Positions 54,168-62,485 of a stretch of 64,000 nt of DNA are shown one piece after another. Origin of the DNA: Strongylocentrotus purpuratus (lineage: Eukaryota > Echinodermata > Echinoidea > Camarodonta > Strongylocentrotidae). A program made the translations under genes and the position numbers. Under the pieces are notes generated by a model. That model was not told the DNA's origin and searched no databases. It saw nothing but the letters and a program-made list of their open reading frames with translations. The stretch covers positions 16,496,254-16,560,253 of the forward strand of contig NW_022145606.1 of assembly GCF_000002235.5 (NCBI RefSeq), in the 5' to 3' direction. The first letter of the stretch is position 1, and every line of letters starts with the position of its first letter.

Positions 54168-56917
54168 GAGGATGATGATGGTAATAATGATAATGATAAT
54201 GATAATGATGAGGATGATGATAATAATGGTGATGATGGTGATAATGATGAGGATGATGATGATGATGATAATGATGACGATGATAATGATTATAATAATG
54301 ATGAGGATAATGAGGATAATGGAATTAATGTGAAAAAGTTATCTTCATTTTAATAAAAAATAACTCACTCTTCCTGACAAGCACCAATGTACGTTTCTTA
54401 GGTCAAAGGTTAAAAAAGAAACTCACATCTAAAAGTTGGAGTAGTGTTCCACATTCTTGGTCAGCAGCGAGTCCATCGGCTAACACACGATTGGATCCGT
54501 TCAACTGGTCATCCGTCATTACCACTTCCAAATCCTGTGGGTTAATATAAACAGGGGGTGTTTCACAAAGATCCTAAGTTGAACTTATCTCTAAGTTGGG
54601 CTCAACAATTATGGAAAACAGATAGCATCTTTGAAAATATTTTGTAATGTTATTTTAAAAGGCATAAAAAGTTGATTCAAATCATTCATATTTTCTATTA
54701 TCAAGGAGATGTCATGTTCTTCATTTGAAGTGTATGAAAAGCCTAAAATACTTTTTCTTTTGAATATATTTCATTTTAAGGCTACAAATGGCTCTCCATA
54801 ATGTTTAAGTCCAACTTAGAGTTAAGTTTGACTTAGGATCTTTGTGAAACACCCTCTAGACATTCCTAGTAAGGATTGATGAAACTTTTTTCATGACATC
54901 TTCATGGAATAGTGAAGTGGTACAACTAAATTAATGTATTTTAGTTTCGAATAAAACAAATCTTGGATATTGAAAATACAGGTAGATGTTGTTTCCTATA
55001 GAGCATTACGTGTAGGCAGGGTGCTTTTATGAATTAAACCACTTACTACTGACTTCTCTATTACCAATAGGTTTAATACATGGATGACTTGGTTCTCGCA
55101 TGCAATGGATTAAAGCCTGTCTGTACTAGTTTGGCCATGGGGTATTTTTCCTCCCTGCAAGGTCACCGACAGGTGGTTATCTCATCAAATCAGCTCTCAA
55201 TTAACATAAGAAAAAGGGGATCATGGGGGAACAACAGGCATCAATTAGACATTGTTTGCTTTATAGAGGGCGCAAGCAAGTAGTGCAGTGGGGCTTTAAT
55301 CAGTCATCTCTCACAGTAAAGCTGACAATTACTTACCGTTAGATCATTCAGGAGGAAGTAGGCGTTGTCATCAATTTTCATCATCTCCTCCATCCATGTC
55401 TTGGTTTCGTTGGTAACCTCCGTATCCAGGGCTTCCTGTATCTTCTCCTCTGCTGGGGTCAGCTCACGTGGTTGATACACCCAGGGCTCCTCCTCCTCCT
55501 CCTCTTCTTCAATGCATTCACCATCATCATCCTCCTCACAACTCCAATCGCATTCCTCCTCATCCTCCTCCTCCTCGTGTTCTTCCCTTTCATGTTCTCT
55601 CCCCTCAAGATATCCTAAGTTCTTCATTTCATTTTCTTTTTTATCATCTTCTTCTCTCTCCATATCTTCATCTTCTTTTCTATTATGTTCTCCTCTGCCC
55701 TTCCCTTCATCTTCTTTTCTATCATCATCTTCAATCTCATTCTCTTTGTTTTCCTCCTTGTCCTCTTGAATGACTGTTCCATCATCTTCATCCTCATCTT
55801 GAGCATTCTTCCCATCATCCTGGTTACTTTCATCCTCAGTTTTCTGCTCCTCCTGAGCTTGTTCTGTTTGGGATTGGTCAGGGTCTGTTTGTTGTTCCTC
55901 AGAATACTTTGTTGGGTCGGAGGAAGTCTCCCCACACCCCTCCCCAGGCAAGCAAAACTCATCTTTTGTTTTATCGTCATGGTTACTGTCATCTGGGTTG
56001 GTTTCATCTTCAGCCTCCTCCATCGCTGTATTTTCAGACAATTCCTCTTCATCAGCATCTTCATCGGAAGGGTAATATTCTCTGTCACCAATGATTTCCT
56101 CATCTTCATCTTCGTTGCCATGGTAATCAGGCTGATCAGCAGCATCATCCTCATCATCATCATCATCACCGTCATCCTGATCATCTGCTTCTAGTGACCC
56201 TGGAGCGCCTGCCTCGAACCCTGGAGGGTTCACCCAATCAAAATACTCCTTCTGATCCAAACCTTTCATCGGGTCGTAATCCTTGTCATCCAGCATCCTC
56301 CCTTCCGTGTCACTAGGAAACACCATCTCCTTCCCGTCCTTTCCTACCGCCTCCGGGTCAAAGTTCTCCCTCTTCCCGTTTCCTTGGGGGTCATCCATCA
56401 ACGTCCCTTGGGTCAAACCCTGCATCATCTTCTTCAGCTGCTCCCGAGGGAGCGCTTTGTCCACGTCGCTGCTGGACATCATCTTCTCAATGGCGACCTT
56501 GATCGTCTCTTTGGCTTCGCTTGACTTGGGATCCTTAGCCAGCTGAAGCAGAAGCTTCTCGCTCTCCTCCTCGCTCGACCCCATCAAGCTCTTCATCACC
56601 TTCTTCATCCCGTTTAAAATCTTACTCCTCATCTCTCCCGCCCCTCCTCCGGCTCCGCCCCCGCCGTCGCTCTGAGCAAACTCCGCCTCCCCGTTGTCTT
56701 GGTGACGAGGTTGCCCGGGAGATGCTTCTCCTCCGTTGTGGTTCAGATCCCTAGAGTACTTGGCAGAGTTCTTCTCCATCTCGTGACCGATCGCCTCCTT
56801 AAGGAGAGCTTCTTCACCTTCCTTGAGGTTGACTTCGTTTGGATCGATCGGCTCGGCTCCGAGATAATCCGGCCCGGTCTCATCCTCCACATCAATGTCC
56901 TTATCAGGGTTCAGGAA
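40290..56917 (-). CDS. P3H: Prolyl 3-hydroxylase (leprecan family), 3' six exons, 5' end outside window
   Basis: P3H enzymes hydroxylate collagen prolines at C3 in the ER, using Fe(II), 2-oxoglutarate and ascorbate. Six exons join in frame with GT/AG sites and give 775 residues from the first codon seen. The oxygenase region follows the family closely: QLNGSNRVLADGL, YKGKTSPHTKFENFEGLTV, LFFSYTHLVCRSA, DLSHPIHADNC, DWSAILYLNQDFEGGEFIF, CGRLVGFSAGEENLHGV and GRRCALAMWYTLDPRFREIE. The iron ligands would be His659, Asp661 and His727, with Arg737 for 2-oxoglutarate. Odd points are a 527-residue acidic exon, ENLHG where relatives have ENPHG, and no KDEL-type ending. The TPR-like N-terminal exons and signal peptide should lie beyond position 64000. 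P3H1, P3H2 and P3H3 cannot be told apart safely. Confidence 0.93.
40555..40735 (-). mobile_element. SINE remnant
   Basis: On the - strand, GGTTTGAGTCCCGCC and TGTCCTTTGGCAAGACGTTA match the body of the SINE at 40801-41090. It precedes a (TAA)n tract at 40528. Confidence 0.65.
40801..41090 (+). mobile_element. tRNA-derived SINE
   Basis: A-box-like GTGGTCGAGTGG and B-box GGTTCGAGTCCC are followed by TGTCCTTTGGCAAGACATTG, ACTCAACCCAGGTGATGTAA and an (ATT)n tail. It is not a functional tRNA because the body is unrelated downstream. It lies in the P3H intron before the last exon. Confidence 0.85.
41430..41590 (+). repeat. ~100-bp tandem duplication
   Basis: CTTTCAAAAAACTCAAAATAG followed by GTATCTTCGTCTGA or GTATCTTTGTCTGA and CATCATCTACTACT occurs twice in a row. 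Confidence 0.8.
41598..41833. mobile_element. MITE, TIR TACTGTAAACG
   Basis: Ends TACTGTAAACGCTG / CCACGTTTACAGTA. Its right end touches the donor of the P3H exon at 41838 (donor bases 41832-41837). Confidence 0.8.
41838..42025 (-). CDS. P3H: P3H exon with His-x-Asp iron ligands
   Basis: 188 bp, acceptor TTCTCCTAG and donor CAG|GTAGAG. DLSHPIHADNC holds the HxD iron motif; RDWSAILYLNQDFEGGEFIF is the core beta strands. The donor lies directly against a MITE end. Confidence 0.94.
42370..42835. repeat. (ATC)n/(ACC)n trinucleotide tract
   Basis: About 465 bp of ATC repeats grading into ACC repeats, in a P3H intron. It is open in most frames (His, Ser, Ile on one strand; Met, Asp, Val on the other). 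These frames are artefacts. Confidence 0.95.
42930..43810. other. P3H intron, no recognised feature
   Basis: AT-rich with no inverted ends or coding signal that I can see. Confidence 0.5.
43820..44095 (-). mobile_element. Diverged SINE remnant
   Basis: TAATGCCTTGCCAAAGGACA and TTAGTGCCGTGTTGGGGATC are reverse matches of the SINE body at 40555-40735. The head is too decayed to place the A and B boxes. Confidence 0.55.
44822..44972 (-). CDS. P3H: P3H exon, YTHLVCRSA segment
   Basis: 151 bp, acceptor CCACCCACAG and donor CCAG|GTATCT in phase 1. It encodes AASAGRIPLLYPTVYMHLAE through FFSYTHLVCRSAGP. Partial copies of its 5' part with the acceptor lie upstream in the intron. Confidence 0.9.
44880..45715 (-). 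repeat. P3H exon 5'-part and acceptor copies in the intron
   Basis: The exon at 44822-44972 is followed (upstream in transcription) by copies of its first part and acceptor: about 45080-45160 (keeps GGCTGCTAGTGCTGGCCGTA and ATGCATCTTGC), about 45510-45575 and about 45640-45705, the last with the AG changed. AAAGTGTGAGAGATTATA and TTTGGTCTTTGCAAA segments repeat with them. A MITE (45191-45489) separates copies 1 and 2. Confidence 0.88.
45191..45489. mobile_element. MITE GGGTGGTATTCTCGAAAGCG
   Basis: Ends GGGTGGTATTCTCGAAAGCG / CGCTTTCGAGAATACCACCC, with TCCGCTTTCGAG arms. It is inserted between the exon-fragment copies. Confidence 0.88.
45944..46256. mobile_element. MITE family C2 (GGGTGTTTCACAAAGATCC), copy 1
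   Basis: Inverted ends GGGTGTTTCACAAAGATCCT / AGGATCTTTGTGAAACACCC with AAGTTGAACTTA. The copy at 54550-54855 is close in sequence. Confidence 0.88.
46524..47265 (+). repeat. Subterminal ~150-200-bp repeats of the 6.15-kb element
   Basis: Three diverged units, each with TATTCTTCTTGCGCC-like start, GGAAGATTATCTTTC or GGAATTATCTTTC, and a CGATGCGCGGTACAGC / GCGTTGCCACAGCCTGAGCTT block. They start near 46524, 46710 and 47135. Confidence 0.7.
47325..48375 (+). repeat. Direct repeat pair in the 6.15-kb element
   Basis: GGATAACATCAAACAAAAGA, TGATGACGCTCTTTTCATTT and AATGCTGTGGCAGGAT occur at about 47325-47475 and again at 48245-48370. A SINE lies between. Confidence 0.8.
47967..48170 (+). mobile_element. 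tRNA-derived SINE, family 2
   Basis: GGCGCTTGAGCCCAGTGGTA with an A-box-like GTGGTAGAGCAGAG, B-box-like GGTTAGAAACCAAGT, then TATGCTAGTGCCCTTTGGTA and an A-rich tail. Same family as 53337-53497. Confidence 0.75.
48666..48690. repeat. (GT)n microsatellite
   Basis: GT dinucleotide run followed by a G-rich stretch. The frame through it is an artefact. Confidence 0.85.
49240..52300 (+). repeat. ~1-kb diverged direct repeat pair (49240-50260 and 51246-52300)
   Basis: The two segments share, in order, AAGAAATATTC, TTCGAGGTGAAA, TAATCTCYCTGGGAGT, AGCGTCTTCC, GAACAATCATGCCAACGT, CAAATCAGTAGCCAAAGT and AAGCTCCCATTCACAA. Homology is clear but both copies have many changes. A 141-residue frame in the first copy is not supported by the second. 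Confidence 0.85.
50626..50937. mobile_element. MITE CAGTGGCGGATCCA with G/C homopolymers
   Basis: Starts CAGTGGCGGATCCATGG and ends CTAATCCGCGCCTG, with several poly-G and poly-C tracts and repeated AAATTTTC...TGCTCACTACCC segments. Gly- and Pro-rich frames are artefacts. It is inserted in the 6.15-kb element. Confidence 0.7.
52546..52999. mobile_element. MITE, TIR GACCCCGTTCTCACTCACTT
   Basis: Ends GATCCCGTTCTCATTCACTT / AAGTGAGTGAGAACGGGGTC, with many internal GACCGTTCC/GGAACGGTC and GAGCGGT motifs in both orientations. It lies 40 bp from the right duplication of the 6.15-kb element. Confidence 0.85.
53202..53297 (-). CDS. P3H: P3H exon, GYKGKTSPHT segment
   Basis: 32 codons, acceptor CTGAATAG and donor GAT|GTAAGT. 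GNGYKGKTSPHTKFENFEGL corresponds to GYRGKTSPHTPNEKFEG of vertebrate P3H. Confidence 0.92.
53337..53497 (-). mobile_element. tRNA-derived SINE, family 2 (reverse)
   Basis: On the - strand, GATAGCTCAGTCGGTAGAGC (A box) and GGGCTCGAAACCAAG (B box), then GATGTGCTAGTGCCCTTTGG. It lies 40 bp upstream of the P3H exon at 53202-53297 in transcription. It is SINE, not tRNA, because of the shared body. Confidence 0.8.
54046..54335. repeat. (GAT)/(AAT) trinucleotide and hexamer tract
   Basis: ATGATGATGATAATGATAAT with a ~57-bp higher-order unit (GAGGATGATGATGGTAATAA) repeated about three times. Met/Ile frames are artefacts. It lies in the P3H intron. Confidence 0.92.
54427..54534 (-). CDS. P3H: P3H exon, start of hydroxylase region
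   Basis: 36 codons, phase 0 at both ends, acceptor CCCACAG and donor GAT|GTGAGT. DLEVVMTDDQLNGSNRVLAD and QECGTLLQLLD match the conserved QLNGSQRV-DG-EC segment of P3H. Confidence 0.92.
54550..54855. mobile_element. MITE family C2, copy 2
   Basis: Same ends and interior as 45944-46256. It starts 15 bp from the acceptor side of the P3H exon at 54427-54534. Confidence 0.88.
55110..55300. mobile_element. MITE family D, copy 4
   Basis: AAAGCCTGTCTGTACTAGTT start, ACAGGTGGTTATCTCATCAA interior, AGTGCAGTGGGGCTTTAA end. It lies in the intron after the acidic P3H exon, about 30 bp from its donor. Confidence 0.85.
55337..56917 (-). CDS. P3H: P3H giant acidic exon (527 codons)
   Basis: Acceptor TTCTCTTAG, then FLNPDKDIDVEDETGPDYLG; donor ACG|GTAAGT; both phase 0. 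Residues 1-60 are mixed. About 95-175 form a predicted amphipathic helical part (KILNGMKKVMKSLMG, KETIKVAIEKMM, LKKMMQGLTQG). About 240-485 are dominated by Asp, Glu, Gln, Asn and Lys with runs up to eight Glu. Four Cys lie in two pairs, FCLPGEGC and CDWSC, with a fifth in GEC. The end, LTPAEEKIQEALDTEVTNET to LLNDLT, leads into the hydroxylase part. There is no ATG at the start, so it is internal. The segment lies where vertebrate P3Hs have only a short linker. Confidence 0.9.
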
Positions 56918-58204
56918 CTAAGAGAAGACATCGGAAAACAATTATTACTTTCATATATATTATGGAGGGTGTTTTACAAATACTAAGATCAATTTCTTTC
57001 AATCTTTCTTACATTATATATTTCTTCTCCTTTTTCACACGGCTCACTGCATTAAAGTCGTATTCATCTGTCCATGGGGGTGTTTCACAAAGACTAAGAT
57101 CGACTCTAAGTTGGACTTAATTATGGCAGGCCGTTCATGCCACTGCTTGCTCTTACCATAATACTGGCATTGGTCTCTGGAGGGACGTATAAATCGTGGT
57201 CACAAATCTACAGAATGTTTATTTTTTGATAGTTCATTAACTCTTTATGCGCCACTTAAAAAACCCCCCTGTGCCACATTCTTTTAGGGTCACACATTTC
57301 GAGGGAATCTTTATTGACTCTGCTGAATCAAGAGGCTATAACTCTTCACTGGATGATCATGATGAAAAATATTGTGCAGCAAAGTTGTAGACCGGAAAAC
57401 GTGCTTTTCGATGAACCGTCATTTGTTATATTTTGAATTATCATTTTTATAATAATCATAATTATATAATGTTTAATTTTTCTTATTTACGGCAGTTTTT
57501 TATCCCTCTAGAATTTCTTATTTAGCAATGATAAGACATCTTCAAATCGAATCTATTAGAAAGGTGGACTTCTTACCTTTCTTTACATACCTTGCTCAAG
57601 TATTCTAACAATTCAGAAGGTTAGTATTTAGGTTGTTGAAGAAAAGAAGTTCAATAGGGAGAGACTTGAAAGTACCCCGCTCAGCCACCCTTGACAATGG
57701 GCTAATCTGCCCATTGAAATCCCTATTACCCCAGGTTATTGTCAATGTCCGGTTTAGCGGGGCATGAAAAGGGACGTCGTGGGGATGTTTTTCTTTGTTG
57801 TGCCATGATAAGTCAATAAGAAATAAGAGAATGTTATTGATTTTGCCCACTGGTATGAGCATGTAAAAATGGTATAGGCATAATATATTATATGTGATAT
57901 ACATGACATAATCAGCATCTTATTGAAATGTCTCATTATGAATGTTCACCGCATCTGTTCTCTCACCTTCTTTACCCCTCAATAAAATTGATTTCAAGTA
58001 CATTTATCACAGCCATAGATATACAAAGAAAGAATGAATCAATCTTAAAATATAAACTATATTGCATTGTTTTCCATTTACTTTATTGTGAGAGAGCTTA
58101 TTATCAGAAATGATTGACGAGTGGAGTATGCAATGAATAAAATATGGAGAACGGACGTGAGAGACATTATGAGAGAGAAATAGTGATATGAAATGAAAGG
58201 ACTT

Positions 58205-59300
58205 TACTGTGAATAAAGATTATAAGAGAAAGAGATAAAGATGACGGCAAGACAGGATACATATTGATACGAAAATAACAATAATAATGAGATAGAGATG
58301 ACGGAAAGAAAGAGAGTAAACACTGATAGCATAAGAATGAATAAAGATAATAAGAGAAAGATATAGAGATGACGGCAAGACATAGGGTACATATAGATAG
58401 GAAAATGATAATAATAATAAGATAGAGATGACGGAAAGAAAGAGAGTAAACACTGATAGCATAAGAATGAATAAAGATAATAAGAGAAAGATATAGAGAT
58501 GACGGCAAGACATAGGGTACATATAGATAGGAAAATGATAATAATAAAAAGATAGAGATGACGGAAAGAAAGAGAGTAAACACTGATAGCACAAGAATGA
58601 ATAAAGATAATAAGAGAAATATATAGAGATGACGGCAAGACATAGGATACATATTGATAGGAAAATAATAATAATAATAAGATAGAGATGACGGCAAGAA
58701 AGAGAGTAAACACTGATAGCATAAGAATGAATAAAGATAATAAGAGAAAGATATACAGATGACGGCAAGACATAGGGTACATATAGATAGGAAAATGATA
58801 ATAATAATAAGATAGAGATGACGGCAAGAAAGAGAGTAAACACTGATAGCATAAGAATGAATAAAGATAATAAGAGAAAGATATAGAGATGACGGCAAGA
58901 CATAGGGTACATAATTATAGATAGGAAAATGATAATAATAATAAGATAGAGATGACGGAAAGAAAGAGAGTAAACACTGATAGCATAAGAATGAATAAAG
59001 ATAATAAGAGAAAGATATAGAGATGACGGCAAGACATAGGGTACATATAGATAGGAAAATGATAATAATAATGAGATAGAGATGACGGCAAGAAAGAGAG
59101 TATTACACTCATAGCATAATAATGAATAAAGATAATAAGAAAAAGATATACAGATGACGGCAAGACATAGGGTACATATAGATAGGAAAATGATAATAAT
59201 AATAAGATAGAGATGACGGAAAGAAAGAGAGTAAACACTGATAGCATAAGAATGAATAAAGATAATAAAAGAAAGATATAAAGATGACGGCAAGACAGGA
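58205..59300. repeat. ~130-bp minisatellite, 8-9 units
   Basis: GATAGAGATGACGG starts at 58290, 58421, 58551, 58681, 58811, 58945, 59075 and 59206, a spacing of 130-134 bp. Because 130 is not a multiple of three, all three - frames stay open and read Leu/Ser/Tyr-rich pseudo-proteins up to 387 residues. These are artefacts. Confidence 0.95.
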
Positions 59301-59304
59301 TACA

Positions 59305-59630
59305 TCTTTCTTTCATTAGTTTTATTCATTCTTATTCTATCACTGTCTACTCTCTTTCTTGCTGTCATCTCTAGCTCTTTCATTAATTTTTATTCATTCT
59401 TATTCTATCAGTCTACTCTCTTTCTTGCTGTCATCTCTATCTCTTTCTTTCATTATTTTTATTCATTCTTATTCTATCACTGTCTACTCTCTTTCTTGCT
59501 GTCATCTCTATCTCCTTCTTTCATTTTTTTTATTCATTCTTATTCTATCAGTCTACTCTCTTTCTTGCTGTCATCTCTAGCTCTTTCATTAATTTTTATT
59601 CATTCTTATTCTATCAGTCTACTCTCAGGG
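59305..59630. repeat. ~85-bp minisatellite, inverted relative to the 130-bp array
   Basis: About four units of TTTATTCATTCTTATTCTAT, CTACTCTCTTTCTTGCTGTC and ATCTCTAGCTCTTTC. This is the complement of part of the 130-bp unit, so the array changes strand near 59305. Confidence 0.9.
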
Positions 59631-59772
59631 AACACTTTTATCACTAGAGTCTTCGTCACTGCTCGATTCGTCGGAATCAGAGTCCATGCTCCATGCTTCC
59701 ATAGTAACAAGATCTCGAGCCTCCTCTACACTAAACACACGTTGACGTTTTCCAGCAGGTGCCATCGTAACA
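59628..59772 (-). pseudogene. piggyBac transposase N-terminal fragment
   Basis: The - strand frame from ATG (about 59763) reads MAPAGKRQRVFSVEEARDLV and then Asp/Ser-rich DSDSDESSSDEDSSD before a stop at the minisatellite border. A basic start, then FSVEEA and an acidic Ser-rich stretch, is the usual N-terminus of piggyBac transposases. About 46 residues remain of a normal length near 550-600, and no catalytic Asp region is present. Confidence 0.7.
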
Positions 59773-60130
59773 TCAGTAAAAAAAATCCAAAGAAAACCGC
59801 TAAATACACGGTAATTTCGAATGTAACACTATGAAGAAAAACAGTTTACCGGAAAGTGTGCGATGTATACAATGTAAACAATAGTAAACGCAACGCGTGG
59901 CTACACACTGCGAGCGGTATTATGAATGTCTAATTGACTCGTATACATCTGTGCAAAAATGCGAAGTTGGCACGCCTACGTCCGTGCAAATCGGCGAACA
60001 AAGCAAACAAAGAGTTAATTGAAGGAAAAAATATTATCTAATGATCGTAATTGAGAGACCAATAGCAAGAGCAACCAGTGGCATGAATTGCCTGTCATAG
60101 TTAAGTCCAAGTCTTTGTGAAACACCCCCA

Positions 60131-61332
60131 TGGCGGATGAATGTAATTTTAATGCAGCGAGCCATTTATAAAATGAGAAGAAATGTATAATCTAGGAAGA
60201 TTGAAAGAATAATTAGAGACGAAACATACATAAATATCAAAGGCTGAAAAGATTTAACTTCTTTTAAAACAACAAAAATAAATATGTCAAACAAAAACAC
60301 CTGGTTATTGTTGTTTACCATGAAAAGTATGTGAGAGAAGGCATGCAGCATTTTAAACATACAAAGCAAATTTCCTTGACATTTTTGTAGAATTCATTAC
60401 TAAAATAAATGCTTCAAGCATATTTCGCAAATAGAGAGTTGTGTTAAATACATTTACATGATCTAATTAAAATAATGATGAGATAAAACTTAAACGTCTT
60501 AAGCAATGAACAATTTCAATGTTACCATACACACAAAGAAAGAATTTTGAAAGTAAAATCTGAACTTTATTTGTTCCTATTTTTGAAAAAAAATTCAATT
60601 ATTGTGATTCTGAGTAATATCAACAGGAAAACAAATTATCAATAAATTAGCACAAATATCTACAAATGTAAATAAAACCTTGAAGTCTTCCTCCACCCTC
60701 TCTGTGTTGCTATTACCTTCAACATCAGTCAAAAAGTTAGGATTGGCTTTCTTTAGGAAGTTGCATAATTGATCTGCTTTAATGCTTGGATCATAAACAA
60801 AAGTTTTGCCAGGAAATTCTATCGCATTTAATTGCAACATGTAGTCTTTTCTGAATATTCAAATAAATTTGCAGGAAGGATAAGGAGAGAAAGGACTTAC
60901 GGCTTTTCTTTTATATGGCCCGGCCTTTCTTCCTTGGTCAAGCTCCCTCCACTAATTGGCACTGATATAAAAGAGAGACTTGGAAAAAGACTTAAAGGCA
61001 TGTTATTCAGTGATCTCACAAGATTTTACATACTTTTCTTTCAAACTCTTTCCTTATAGTTTTCCTCACATATCCTACTATGTTCAAAAATATACTTTGT
61101 CCCAAGTGGCACTATGTAAGGATAAAGACTAGTACATAATTGTGTCTGTTTGGAGCAAGAAAAGCGTTAACTACTTAAATGTTCTGGAGAGAGGTGAAAC
61201 ATAATTTGTGAGCGTTATCATTGTTATCATGCAATTAGTGTGGAAGAACATCAGAGAGAAAATTATCCCTGAAAACTGAAAAATATGGCTCTTCAAATGC
61301 CTTCATATTCTAAATATGACAAGTAACAGCTT
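60131..61332. other. No supported gene
   Basis: AT-rich. One - strand frame at 60595-60840 has fairly protein-like composition but no match I can name. It may be an exon or chance. Confidence 0.4.
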
Positions 61333-61563
61333 AAAAATAAGGCCCGATTTTTATGCCGCATGTTTGTGTAGTCCCATATACATCTTTCTGTGTACAGTTA
61401 CTTTACCAAGACTGGGCCAATTTTTTTATAATTTTGAAGACTCCAGAACCTTGCAGTTTGCACCAATACTTATATGCTAGATGGTCCCCCTTTTCTGATC
61501 GATTCCACAATGTTTCTTTCACAATGCAATCACATGACTAGAACTTAACTTTATCTTTAATTG
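61333..61563. mobile_element. MITE family B, partial copy 4 (inverted)
   Basis: ATATACATCTTTCTGTGTAC, CCAGAACCTTGCAG and CTTATATGCTAGATG are complements of the copies in FDPS. One end is missing. Confidence 0.75.
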
Positions 61564-61689
61564 ATATACTTAACACAAAGTTAAAGCCCTTCTAGATCCA
61601 AAAAGACAATGTATGTATTACTACAGATCCATTAATAATTATCTTTGTTGTGTATACCTTTCTGTCTCTCCCCTCATCCTTCCCTATCT

Positions 61690-61737
61690 TGCACTCTTCC
61701 TCTCTCTTTCTTTCTCTCTCCCTCTCTCTCTTTCTCC

Positions 61738-61780
<43 letters not shown>

Positions 61781-61785
61781 TCCCA
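61690..61785. repeat. (CT)n microsatellite
   Basis: CT-rich block with a pure CT run at about 61740-61778. Ser/Leu and Arg/Glu frames are artefacts. Confidence 0.9.
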
Positions 61786-61956
61786 CATTGTTGCATCATT
61801 GCTTATTCATCACATCACTCTTCTTCCAATTTCCCCCAACCCTCTACCCGTCTCCCACGATCTGTCAGTAAACATTATATTCTTCTTGTGTCCACATTAC
61901 GCAAACCAACTGCCCTTTAAAATCCTTTCAGTCTTAACAAACTGTGAGCATATCTT

Positions 61957-62485
61957 AAAGATAGTATGTCCCTTTTGCAGCCAACATCAAATTCTGTAGA
62001 ACTTTGCAGGCATTATGAATATATCAGGTTTGGGTTATCTGTGAAATTTAAACGTTAGCAGTGTCCTAATATTCAAATTATGCAAGGAAACCAGTTGACT
62101 TGCTAGACTTCACTGTCAGACACTATTGAGTGACTGACTGGCTTCTTTTCTTCTTTGATAATTACATACATAAAATGAGCTGTTAAAGAGTATGAGCATC
62201 AATAGCCCACTTCTTGTAATGGTCAAAATTAAATTGATTGAATCTTTGCGCAGCATAAAACATACCACCATTCGGTACAATGGTCTGAAAATCAGACTAT
62301 TACTTACTGGCTCAATAGCTCTTAAGTCGATTCGACAACTAATAGTCGTTATTTTTCCACTTAAAGACATTTTCAAGCCCCCCCCCCCCTTTTTAGGAAA
62401 GTTCTAAATTAGTATTATCTTTCAAATGCCGTTGGAATTTAACCTTTTCATTTTTTTGGCCTGCAAATGGGACATAGTACCTTTA
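61957..62485. mobile_element. MITE family A, copy 2 (inverted)
   Basis: Ends AGATAGTATGTCCCTTTTGC / GCAAATGGGACATAGTACCTT. The interior, including ACTGTCAGACACTATTGAGT, is the complement of 2220-2750. Confidence 0.88.

Larger units (their letters stand above)
57237..60018 (-). mobile_element. piggyBac-like element relic, TTAA-flanked
   Basis: TTAA at 57237-57240 and 60015-60018 with imperfect inverted ends TTAACTCTTTATGCGCC and TTAACTCTTTGTTTGC (complement of the right end). The only coding trace is the transposase N-terminus at 59628-59772. The rest of the reading frame is absent and its place is taken by minisatellites (58200-59630). It is therefore non-autonomous. Confidence 0.75.
57073..60130. 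mobile_element. MITE family C, copy 2, split by a piggyBac-like element
   Basis: The left arm at 57073-57236 (GTGTTTCACAAAGACTAAGA, GGCATTGGTCTCT) and right arm at 60019-60130 (AGAGACCAATAGCAAGAGCA, CAAGTCTTTGTGAAACACCC) are the two halves of the family at 21267-21541. CCATGG-type flanks border the ends. The insertion at 57237-60018 separates them. Confidence 0.85.

Noticed and set aside
54046-54333. Met/Ile-repeat frame
   Set aside because: Trinucleotide repeat translated in one frame; no start context or splice logic.
58220-59383. Long Leu/Ser/Tyr-rich open frames up to 387 residues on the - strand
   Set aside because: They cross a 130-bp tandem array whose unit lacks stops in three frames; overlapping frames are equally open and none has family features.
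58205-59630. CRISPR-like array of regular repeats
   Set aside because: The unit is contiguous tandem repeat without unique spacers, in eukaryotic DNA.
60595-60840. - strand frame starting MLQLNAIEFPGKTFVYDP
   Set aside because: Composition is fairly protein-like and an AG precedes it, but I cannot match it to the P3H N-terminal half or any family, and a phase-compatible strong donor is lacking. It could be an unrecognised exon; transcript reads would decide.
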